Origin: Hybos culiciformis | Taxonomy: Eukaryota > Arthropoda > Insecta > Diptera > Hybotidae | Direction of reading: 5' to 3' | Length of the DNA stretch: 64,000 nt | Assembly (NCBI GenBank): GCA_964007475.1 | Contig: OZ023274.1 | Span: forward strand, 22,588,043-22,652,042 | Part shown: one piece after another, positions 13,441-24,358 of the stretch | Position numbering within the stretch: the stretch's first letter is position 1 | Layout of the letters: every line of letters begins with the position of its first letter | The notes under the pieces: generated by a model | Seen by the model: only the letters and a program-made list of their open reading frames with translations | Told to the model about the DNA's origin: nothing | Databases searched by the model: none | Program-made: the position numbers and the translations under genes

Positions 13441-16400
13441 TTCCAAAACTTTAATGAATTTAAAAAATTACCATTTTTTGAAATTCTTCTGACCATTATA
13501 ATATAAAGCAGACGAATGTACGAATGTCTCTTTTGAAAACTGAAAATCCTCTTAAAATCACCTTTAATCAACTTTAAATTAAACTAATTTTATTAGTTTA
13601 TTATCATAAATACTTTCTTACTTTTTTCATTATTTTTTTCATCCAGCCCGTTTCAAAATATTGTAATAATTTATTAAAACTGGTTTTTAATTTCCATCTT
13701 TAAATCTTCGAAAGTGAGAATTTCGTGATTTGGTATGGTAGGAGGCTCAGAATGGTGGTAGAAGACTAATCTGAAACAACACAACACGAAATATTTTCAA
13801 TGCTTTTAACTATGTTATTAGACCATGAAACCAAATTCAAATGTTTGAGACCAATAGTCCATGTATCCCCTGTGTCCTGTGTTAGATTGAATAGTTGAAA
13901 TAAACGTGAAACAATAAAAAAGAGTTTGTACAAGATTGTACAATTAAAGAAATGAACTAGAATCTAAAAATATGGAAATCAAAAGATCCAGAATTTCTGA
14001 ATTTTATTAAGCCTAGCTCATTTATTTATTCATTCAAAAAGTATTCGTCCAATGTACGATTAGCCCCTGCTGCCGCCCCGAGACAATGTCCTTATTTCGT
14101 TATCGTTTCCGGAACTGCGTTACTTTTCTCAATATCTCAGAACTAAAATACTTTTGAAAAAAAAAATGTTCAACTCAAAATTAAATATTCTATTATATTC
14201 AGCGTAAAAATTTTCCATGTGTAATATTAAAATTTTCCTTATAAAAATAATGTAAAATTAAGAAATTGATTATAAATTTTCTCTGTTAGTGGATGGATTT
14301 TTAATTTTTTTTCACAAGTATTTTTATTATTTTGTTTCTAAATAATGGCAGGGTACTATATTTGATTTAAAAAAATTTATATTGGGGTGAGTGTAGAGAA
14401 TTGTTTTTTGTTTTTATTGCGCCTCATTGCATTTATATATTATTTATTAAGCATAAAGATAAAGCATGAGGGAAATTTTTTATTACACATTTATCATTAT
14501 TATATTTTTTAATATGATAATTTATCATAAATTGCGTTTTTTAATATTTCCCTGCAGGAAAAAAAATTATTTTTTTGACTAAAAAAATATGCCACAATAA
14601 CAGCACAATCCTCCTTATAAAGTTAAAATATCCTATATAAGTATATAAAATCAAAATTGTACGCGAAAATATCTGTACCTGAAATATATTCCTAAACATA
14701 CTTTTAAATTGAACTATTAAAAAATCCTTAAACTTTCTAGAGAATTGTTCAGAAAATTTTACAGATGCGGCCTACAATTAAGATGATAACGATGACGATA
14801 AGTTACAGAGAAATATATATATGACTGTCATTTCGAAATAAATTAGTGGACAGTAGCAAAATTTATACAAATTCAGCCCGGGGTTGAAATCTTGTTCCCA
14901 TGTAACATACAGTATTACTAAGCTATGACGGTCGTGGATTTTAAATCTGTATATACTAGTATTAATAAGAACGGCTGCTTTAGGAAAAATAAAGTGAAAA
15001 TAAAACTGGTTTCATATTTTTAATTAATTACCGTATTTTATTTAAACTTGTTAATACATATTTTTAATAATGAAAGTATTATTTTAATTACACTAATAAA
15101 AGTACCATAGTAGTACACATATGTTAACTAACTATAATATCCTGCGTACATTAAGTATATGTTTTTTTAATGTATATATAATTAAGTATTTAAAACATTT
15201 TCTGAATCAATTAAAAATTAAAAATTCAACATTCTTAATTAATATACAATATCATAAAGAATTAATAATTCTATTCATAAGTTTTTAAAATAATTCTTAA
15301 ATATATTATAATTTTAATTTTCAATGATTGAGAATTGGTGCAAATCGGTAAAAATTTAAAATCAAAAACATGTGTGTAAATAAGTTGTTTTAGAGATTGA
15401 TAATGTTACTAAATGTGGAATATACCATTAACAACATCATAATCCGTCGATATATGACATTGTGTTTTCATAAAAACAAATAAAAATCCAACTACATGTA
15501 ATAGTTAACACTTAGTTATGAAAAATTTCCAATTTACATTAGACCGACTTTTATATGTTCTCTTTACAAACTAAGTAATTAGATCATTATGTTATTAGGT
15601 CAATAAACTAGTTTAGTGGACATGACTGAATATTTGTTCTATTTAGTTAAAGTTTTTTTGTTTTTAATTCATGATTGTCATGATAGCACAACTAATCGCT
15701 TATTCTTTAATTCTGACGAATATCAGAACATGACAATTAATAATTCCAATATTTAAAGTTTTCTTTATACGAATAAGAAATATCTCTGGTTTGAAACAAA
15801 AACATTTAATTAATTTTGAACTTATTTAAAAATTAAGGGAGGAATTTTTTTTAACTAAACATGTTTGAAAATTTTATGGTGCGTGCGTACCAAATTAGGT
15901 GACAGAGTTTTCAGATAGTGAGCTGCTCTTGGATAGTTCTTGGATTGTTGTATAATTTTAATTTTTGATTTTAATTATGTTTATGATTTTTTGTTCAGTT
16001 AACATAGTATATAACGGACCAAAAGGCCTAGATGCAAAGGTGGATCTAAGAACCGTTTTAGCCCCTTCAACATAACTTAACCTATTTTTGTTTCAAGCCA
16101 AATAATTATTTTTATACTAAACAAGTAGAATGTGCGCATTCTAAAATAAATTTATACTGAAATTATAATCAAATTGTAATTAATTTGATCTTCGCTAATA
16201 ATTTATAAATATATGTTTTAAAAAAAAAAATTTCTATTATTAGATTTTAGCAAATGTATGTATAGATAAGCTTTTAATAAAAAATAAAACAAATAATAAA
16301 AAAAAATACTGAATTTAAATATGTATAATGTTTTAATTGAGTCTAATTTCGATACGAGCTCTTAAAACGTGTGTATTGCGATAATGGCAATATAATATTT

Positions 16401-17714
16401 ATATTAATCGTTGTTTTTTGTTTTTTTTTTTTTAATATTAAAAAATTTATAGACACATTAAAATTTTATATTTAAAAATATAGAATTTTTTTTTGTTCAG
16501 ATATAAAAAGCAGATCAACTGGAATTAAAATATTTTTTAAAAAATTAAAAATTATGGTCATTCAACTTAGGACTTGACTTATGATCCGAAATTAGAAAAA
16601 AAAAATTAGGTTTTAATTGGTGATTTTTTAATTTAAAGATTTCGATTTAAGAATATTTTATAATTTACTATTAATGTTTCAAATCAAAATTTATAGTTTT
16701 TTAATATGAAAATAGTTTTTTAAATGCCAATAATGATTCATTTCTTGGGAAAGAAATACAAGGTTTTTCATCGCATTCCATTTTTATACTATCTTCCTAT
16801 TATCTAAATCAGAACTTTAAGAATTCTTATTCTATACTTTAAGAGAGTCTGTTATGAATATTTTCTTATTTTTCTTTTATGACAACTTCGTGTGCAAATA
16901 CTTTCCATCCTTAGCAGATAGATGTTGCTTAAATATAAATACACTGATAACGATTAATTAAGTTAATAATATTTCACTGGAAAATGAATCAAAATAATGC
17001 AGGCTACATATTTAAAAAAATAAATAAATAAAAATAAGGATATATTTTCATGCTTGAATTGAAGATGATCTCTGCTGTGTTATCCTTATATAAAATATTC
17101 TTTATTAGATTATTTTTGTTCTATAAAAAAAAATGTATAAAATTTAATATATTTATTTATTTTAGCTAAAAAAAATAATAAAGGAATATTTGTAATGAAA
17201 AAAAAAATGTTTTCTTTTTTTTCTCTGATAAAAATCCTCATGGCTTTTGATTTGTTGTTAAAAACATTAAAACATGCAATAACATCATATACAGTCATAT
17301 AACACAACAACTATAAACATTATATGGTCGTCAACAGAGAAAAACATTCTATATTTACTCACTGTGTTGTATCCAATAAAAATAAAATCTTAATATCAAC
17401 AAAGAAAAATCAAATCAAAAGGAAATTTTATTTTTTTTAAGATAGTTTAATATGACTTTACTTATATAAATTGGTGTTATTTGAGATTCTCTATTATTTT
17501 TTATTCAAAAATGCAAAACTAACAGAGATAATAATGAATTGCATTTGCATATTGTGTTCATGACTCCCTTTCCGTTATCATTGCTTTTCTATTATGATTT
17601 CCCATGTTTACTGCTGCTTTTATCTCGGCTTTTCTATTCCCAATGTTTTTATTTGAATGAATGTCATACAATATGGTGCTAAAACTTTTGTCACTGCAAA
17701 ATATCAAACTATTA
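13441..17714. other. Gene-poor AT-rich region
   Basis: A small GC-richer patch at 14040-14140 (cccctgctgccgccccgaga) and the SINE head at 14876 stand out. No coding segment supported. Confidence 0.5.
14876..14932 (-). mobile_element. Degenerate tRNA-like SINE head
   Basis: Minus strand gaccgtcatagcttagtaat, about 17 nt, then ggaacaagatttcaacccc resembles the head of the SINE at 12860-13003 (same gaccgtcat start and B-box position), with many changes and no recognisable body. Confidence 0.4.
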
Positions 17715-17716
17715 TA

Positions 17717-18812
17717 GGGTCAAGTGGGGTAATGGTGAACGATTTTGCAACTTCACAAAAAAAAAAGTTTAAAAATGTTTTCCCTATCTTTCCTTGGTCG
17801 TAGAAAAAAACCCCGTACGTTGCTGGAAAGCTGAAATTCTTCACTACCTTATGCAATTTTTAGAAATCAAATCTGAGATACAGGTCCAGTGCTGTAGCTC
17901 ATTTCGTAAAAGTCGACGATTTTTACATTTACCTCACAAAAATGGGGTAAATGTGAACTAATATTTACATACACCAGAAACTCGACATAATTTTTTTTCT
18001 TTTTCGCCAATCGCACGTGATCGACTAGGATCATTTTTAAATCCACTTTCATCAGCGTTAAAAATAAAACAGGCATCTTCAACATCTTTTATGTTAATTT
18101 TGTTGCAAACACTTTCCAATTTGTCGTAAAAATCGTAAATTATTGTTGGTTTGTGTGCAACTTTCCTACATTTTTGAAAATATTCGGGCTTTTAATAGAT
18201 AGTGAAGGATTTCGTGCAATAAGTGATTTGAACCAATCCAATCCAGCATACCATTAACGAATGGTGTATTTAAATTTTTGGATAAAACAAAACTTTATAT
18301 AAGACCTAGCAATTCGTCTCTGTCACATGGATAGCCACTTTTTGCACGAGCACGAGCATTCAGCAAGTTCTCCTCCACTTTTTTTTTGGCAATGTGTTCT
18401 TAACGTAATTTCTTGGCATTTTTGGTGCACTTCTTCATCTTTAAACATAAAATAAGATTTTTTTTTATTTTCACAATTACCCCTTTTTATGTTCACAATT
18501 ACAAATTACAAATTAAGGGGTAATTGTGAAAGTTAATTATTTCACTTTGTTTTTATTTTTACTAATGTTAAATTTTCACTAAAATAAAAAGATTTAAAAA
18601 AACTCTTCTCAACTGAAAAACACTTTTTTTTTGGAACTTTTTTCAAATACTTGCTGTCAAGTAGAAAATGTACAAAACACTACGAAATTTTTTTCACACG
18701 TGCAGAAAATATAATTTGTATTTACGCTTCAAATTTTTTTAAATTGTAATTTTTTCCATGGCTACTTTTACCGTTCACAATTACCCCAATTGACAATTAC
18801 CCCACTTGACCC
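17717..18812. mobile_element. Degenerate pogo-like DNA transposon, about 1.1 kb
   Basis: Termini GGGTCAAGTGGGGTAAT / ATTACCCCACTTGACCC are flanked by TA on both sides, the target duplication of Tc1/mariner/pogo elements. The minus strand (about 18180 to 17960) encodes FQKCRKVAHKPTIIYDFYDK, a few joining residues, then NIKDVEDACFIFNADESGF. The NADESGF motif is the first catalytic Asp region of DDE_1 (pogo/CENP-B) transposases. After about 25 more residues the frame ends in a stop; the rest is deleted or decayed. Subterminal copies of the ggggtaa.tgtgaac motif occur at 17942 and 18475-18530. Confidence 0.85.
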
Positions 18813-18949
18813 TACATTTTTATTTTATCGGAAATAGATTAATTCAATTTTCTGATTCCTTATGCTAACCACTATTATATCTACCTTTAATATTTTTTTT
18901 TCATAAAATAATAATTTCATCTTTTTCGTATTATAATCATATATAATAT

Positions 18950-19027
18950 ATTTATCTATCCATCTATGTATCTATCTGTCTATCTATCTATCTGTCTATC
19001 TATCTATGTGTCGATCTATCTATCTAC
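18950..19027. repeat. Imperfect (CTAT)n microsatellite
   Basis: About 19 units of ctat interrupted by ctgt, ccat and gatc variants. Visible directly. Confidence 0.85.
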
Positions 19028-19059
19028 ATATATATAAATGAATGACCGTTTGTGTGCAT

Positions 19060-19270
19060 GTAACCTATAAACTTCTGAATCAATAGACCAATTTGGATGA
19101 AACTGGTGCCATTGGAAAGTTTATTTTCCGTAGATGGTTTTAGGATATTTTTTCATGACATTTTGTCGATTTCTTTTCACTTTTTTAGACCAGTTTTTGA
19201 TGGTAAATGTTCTAATTTTTTTTTTCGTCAATTATTATTAATAAAGACTAGGCTAAAGCGAAACAACGTT
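19060..19270. repeat. Decayed interspersed repeat with a tetranucleotide run beside it
   Basis: Contains agaccaatttggatgaaact and ggtgccattggaaag, similar to 34230-34270 and 21735-21960. It is preceded by an imperfect (CTAT)n run at about 18950-19027. The open frame at 19097-19318 lies within the repeat and has no recognisable domain. Confidence 0.4.
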
Positions 19271-21734
19271 CGCAGAAATCGACGAGTAAACTATACAAAT
19301 CTTTTGTTTGTTAAATAAAAAGAAAATTTTTATCCAACAGAGTATTAACGTGAAATGAAGTATTAATGGGTTTTTATAGTAGATACTTTATTAATACTGA
19401 GACAAATACTTATGGTATATGTTTGGTTTCGTTCTAAATATATATTGTGTAAAAGCCTTAAAATTAAAAATTGAAAAAAATGTATCTTTAAGATATGTAC
19501 TTTACTTACCTACTGTAGAAAGTACAATTATATAAGCTTATATGTATATATATTTTTTTTTTGAAAAAGTTATCAATTGAAAAAACAAATAATCTATAAA
19601 TAGAATTATGATGGCCTTGTCTAAAAATTAGCTGTAAGATAATTATTATATTAGGTATATATACTTACTGAGTGTATAAAAATTCTTAGTTTTACCACAC
19701 ATGTGTCATCGTATACATATATTTCAGTTAAATACAGTTTTTATGAAATATACGTAAAAACATCTATTATATACCTACATATTAAAAGCTTTTTATCTTT
19801 AAGTTATATAGTCTCCGGTTTTGTTGATATAATTTTTTTTTTAAATTAATAATATAACATCAGTTTGATCTAACTACTTATGTATAACTTTAAATTATGT
19901 TAATAAGACACAGTTGTCACACTATCTTATTATATTTATTAAATCGTTAAACATATAGGGAAAAGCTTAATAAAATATTTCTAGAAGATTTAAGATAAAA
20001 ATGTGTAATTTAGTAATTTAACTTATGTGACGTTTTTCGTGAGCTAGCCTTAAAATAAAAATATAAAATAATTTTAGTTTGTTTTTTGTTTAGTCATTTT
20101 ATGACATCTTTTTCAAGAAAATCTTATATGAGAATAATTGGTGTTTTCACCCAAAAGAACTTAAGAACTTATCATTATTAAATTTACTCTTCGTCATTTG
20201 AAGTAAGGCTTTGAAAGTTGATGTCTTATTTCGTGAAAAAATTGTTCTCTGTACTCACTTCTTGAAATATTGTGAATATATTTAAACAATATATGTGGCA
20301 AATATTTAAGAACGACGATCGATAATTTTCAAATTCTGATTGAACTTTTGATTTTTATATAAATAATTTATAATAAAAACTGGGTATTTCCAAGGTCAAT
20401 AAATTTAAATAGGCTCGAAAATGCTGTATGCGGGTATTAATTTTTACTTTGAATTGCAAATACAAATAATAAGAAAATCTTAATAAATTTGTAAAAGTTA
20501 TTTATTTCAAATATTGGCAATTTTTAACGTTTAATGTGTTCCGTTTAAAAATTTTATGTTTATAAACGAAAAAAAATATTGAGAAATAATATCTAATAAT
20601 ATGATGTAATTTAATTTTTTTTATTTAAAAAAAACTAACTATTCGTTTCAATTACGTTTAAAGTATATGTATACGAAGTTCATGATTATGTATAATTATT
20701 TATGTACTTAAGTGTATACTTGCAGATATGTATTCTCATTCTCCACCTGTTGAATTCTGAGATGATTTGTCAGTATTTTTTCAATCTAATAAAGTTATGG
20801 GAGGAATAAATATACAATTAAAATCTTATTAAGTTTTGGTTTAAATAAAAATATCGATTTTCACCTTATCACATTATCTATTTTATATAAGTTGCAAGTT
20901 TTTATTAATATCGACAATTTTCGATATTTGAAGGAAGTTTTGAGTTGTATAGGTATTTTATATATAGAATGTTGAGATAGAAAATTATAAGCAATTGGTT
21001 GAATTGGTTGCTCGTTTTAAGCCAGGCATTAGATAGTATTTGCCATTCCAAGTACTGTGAGTAAATTTAATTTCTTCGTCTTCTAGATGTATGTTTAATA
21101 AATATAAATTTTTTTCTTTCAACTATTTTAAGAGTCTTAAAATTGCTTAAGGATGAGAACAAATTTAAAGTAGAAGATAATGTGAAAATTTTTGTAATAT
21201 TTTCTTTCATATTTAACAAGTTGGATAATAAAATAAGTTTGTTATGCAATTTATATAAACAATTTTATAGTACGAGTTATTTATATAAATATAAAATAAA
21301 CGAAACGTAATAATTGATGTGATTCCAAAAAAAAAAAATTGTAGTAAATTTTATATGAATTTATCTTTTTATATAAATTTATCTTTTTTTTTGTTTTTGG
21401 AAAAATACGTATTTTTCTATTTAAACTGGAATAGTATAGGTATGTCAAATTCTGGACAAATATGTGAAGGTTATTTTACTTTAAATTTTTAAATGAGAAT
21501 TTGAACGAATGAATGAACCTTTGTTTTAATAGCAATGATTTCAATTTTTCATTTCTTGCATAAAACTTATTAATGCTAGGAGATTCAGATTTATTTTTAA
21601 ACCTTTGTACCTAAAATGTTTGTAATTTATTTCAAAACTTATGGGTTTTATTGCTAAATCTTGAAGGATCAGGGAAAATTGCCATTAAAAACCCTAAAAT
21701 GATGATTTGTTTCATAAATAATAAGAAGATTGAT

Positions 21735-21960
21735 ACGAACAAGATATAACAAAACTTGGTGCCACTTAAAATAGATGATTCAAATATGTCAAACCTAATC
21801 ATCTAAAACTTCTTTTACTTCTATGCCAGCTTTTCTATACCAATTTTTGATTTTAGTTTCTTCTTTTTCGTACTGTTATAAATAAAGATTCCAATTTCGA
21901 TGCAATAATATTTGTTTTAAACTTGGTGTCATGTAAAATTTTGATGTCCAATTTTTCTTA
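21735..21960. repeat. Decayed interspersed repeat
   Basis: Holds aaaacttggtgccacttaaa and, about 170 nt on, aaacttggtgtcatgtaaaa, plus ccagcttttctataccaatt. It resembles the block at 19060-19270. Class uncertain. Confidence 0.35.
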
Positions 21961-22683
21961 ATTTATACATATTATTATTAACATGTAATGTTGTAATATA
22001 ACTTATAAGTTTCTTGCATTAGGTATCTTTTAAATTAACCTAGCAATATAATTATATGGTTTTAAACTTTTACCCATGTCATTTAATATTAAATTATATT
22101 TCCTCGCTAAATTATGTGTTTTAAATAAATTAAGATAACAGAAGTCATACTACTACGTCAAAGACAGAGAGCTTATGAAAATAATATATTTTGTATTTTT
22201 TTGTATAAACTTGACTTGGGAAAATCAACATAGTATTATTATTTTGCAAATTTTCATGTAATTTTTTATTGGCAAACTTTATTATTGTGAAAAAATTTCA
22301 TTTTTCGTGCGGAAAAATTGTGAAGTTTTTGAATGTTAAAAATTTATTAGAGATGATCTAATGGAAACAGATATCTATTTATTTTTTTTAATTTGCCACT
22401 TGAAAGTGAAATTCACCAATAAAATTTTTTTCAATAGTTGCTTATACAATATGACCAAATTTTTTATTTATTTTTATTTATTCATGTGTAGATTTAATTA
22501 TATAGGTTTTAGATTCTACATAAGGGTTTTATAACTATTATTATTTATTTTATACTTTTTGTGTATAATTGAAATTTTTTTTGTGATTCGCAATGAAATG
22601 AAAAACGAACAATTATCTCTTAAGGACTAGACCCTTCACTCTGTCCGTCTAAAAAATATAATCTAAATTAAATGTGACTTAAG

Positions 22684-23138
22684 CAGGGCTGTGGAGTCGG
22701 TCAACAAAATTACCGTGTCCAATTCAATTCCGACTCCTCATTTTTTTGTTTGGCGACTCCGACTCCGACTGCGACTCCTACTTTGACTACCACTCTATGT
22801 CTGATACCAATGTACTATACTTTCTGTACCCGCAATTATAAAAAATATTATTTCCCGAAATTGCCATAAATTTTAATATAAACATAAAAGGGTATTTCCC
22901 GTAATTTTCCCAGTAAGCAAAAAATCGTGATAATATATTTTTATTGGATTTCTGTGCCAGACACTTGGTTGTTGCTTTGTTAAATTTAATTATAGAAATA
23001 TAATTATAAAAATGTTTTATTTAATTTAATAAGTTTTGGTCGAGTATACTTTAAATTTAATAGTTTTGGAGTCGGAGTCGGAGTCGGAGTCGGCTTTATC
23101 CCGAACTCCACGACTCCGACGCCGACTCCACAGCCCTG
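22684..23138. mobile_element. Non-autonomous hAT-type element (MITE), 455 bp
   Basis: Terminal inverted repeats CAGGGCTGTGGAGTCGG / CCGACTCCACAGCCCTG with an exact 8-bp target duplication GACTTAAG (22676-22683 and 23139-23146). Next to the ends are runs of a GGAGTC/GACTCC hexamer-like repeat. No transposase. The intact duplication suggests a fairly recent insertion. It lies about 1.1 kb before the first visible cyclase exon. Confidence 0.93.
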
Positions 23139-23761
23139 GACTTAAGTCATTTTACAGTTTCGATATCGTTGGGATTTTGAGTAACTGTGAAGAGTTCATT
23201 CGCTATTCAAATTCAGCCACCTTTTCATATTCACTGTGAAGTGACACTTGTAAATACTTGTAAAAATATGTAAGACCTTATCATCGAAATTGAATTTGAA
23301 ATCAAAAGTTTTTGGAAAAGTGTCACTAAATATTCCTAAAAGAGTTAGTACTCTTTTTTATTTATTTTATCTCAAAGTATTATGATTGAGATTACTTGAA
23401 GTTCCAGCTTATGTTTCTTAAAAAAAAAAACGCTGAAAATGGAATTTGATAGATTTGGTTGGTTGTTCGTTATGTTTTAATGAGACACTAATAACCTCGC
23501 TAATAACTAAAAACTATAAAAAGTGAAGTAAATGCAACTCAAATAAAATGAATTAAAAATAATAAATTTTTTTTAATTTTTAATTATCTTCTGCTTTCAA
23601 ATAATATTGATGAGATCAAAGTGAAAAAAGTTCATCAAAGTTCACTCCCAGGAAATTTTGAAGGAATAAAACTGCAATTTTTTTGTTTTTTTTTTGTTAA
23701 TTTTAAAAAAGACTCATGTTTTTATTATTCATCTTGAATGTTTAAATTTTTTATATTTTTA

Positions 23762-23873
23762 GTTCAGATTTCTTGTTTTATTTTGTTCCTATCAACGCTA
23801 TGGACGACAAGGATGAGCTACTAAGAATACTTTTTATAGTGTAATGTAGTACGGGATGCAGGTCGTGAAAAAA
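23762..23873 (+). other. Possible non-coding 5' exon with a short ORF
   Basis: An island richer in G and C than its surroundings follows an acceptor-like ttttatatttttag and holds ATG GAC GAC... (23800-23844), a 14-codon frame reading MDDKDELLRILFIV, then gtagtacgggatgcaggtcgtg with a weak donor. It lies 370 nt before the acceptor of the signal-peptide exon, so it could be an upstream leader exon of the cyclase gene with a short upstream ORF. Inference only. Confidence 0.25.
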
Positions 23874-24240
23874 TTAGGTTTTGGTCATGTATTTTTTAAT
23901 AATCATTTATTATTACCATTTATTATTTTAGAAAAAAAGTTTTCTATTTGGAAGTTTAAATATTTACTTAGAAAGTTTAGGAAAAAACATTGACGCAAAC
24001 TGAAAACGCCTCATAAAACTATTGTGTTTTGACGACTGTTCCATTTAGATATGACTCTTAAAGTTACCGAAATATATGTTTTTTTAATGTTAATTTCTAA
24101 ATAACAAGATTATAGTTACACTTATGTATAATTATATTATGCTAAGTACAATATATTTGTAGATACTTATTGAAAATTAATTTACAATAATTAATTACCT
24201 TTTTATTAATTTTATTTCATTTCTATTTTTTTCATTGCAG

Positions 24241-24358
24241 AAGAAAAATTTTGCCTAAAGGTGTCGCGCTGATCGGCCCCGACATAAGGGGCCATGACGC
24301 GTTGGCTCTTAAAACTGCTCCTACTGCTCTTGGTGGCAGCAGATATTTTACCACTAAT
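24241..24358 (+). CDS. Gyc76C: Gyc76C exon 1: end of 5' UTR plus signal peptide
   Basis: A strong acceptor (pyrimidine run, then cattgcag) ends at 24240, so at least one upstream non-coding exon is expected. The start chosen is ATG at 24294, in good context (GGGGCC before it). It encodes MTRW followed by a run of Leu and Val, which is a typical signal peptide; Drosophila Gyc76C also begins MTRW. A competing frame from 24251 is open but shows no homology. The 3' limit is uncertain: only weak donors exist (GT at 24333, 24359 or 24361), and none joins exon 2 so as to restore the conserved segment between them. The exon is clearly richer in G and C than its flanks. Confidence 0.7.

Larger units (their letters stand above)
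18815..22675. other. Intergenic or 5' intron sequence with decayed repeats
   Basis: Apart from the microsatellite and the two decayed repeats, I see only AT-rich sequence. It may be part of a long 5' intron of the cyclase gene, given the acceptor at 24240. Confidence 0.45.

Noticed and set aside
17867..18085. 72-residue minus-strand open frame
   Set aside because: It is the wrong frame over the pogo transposase remnant, whose true frame reads NADESGF.
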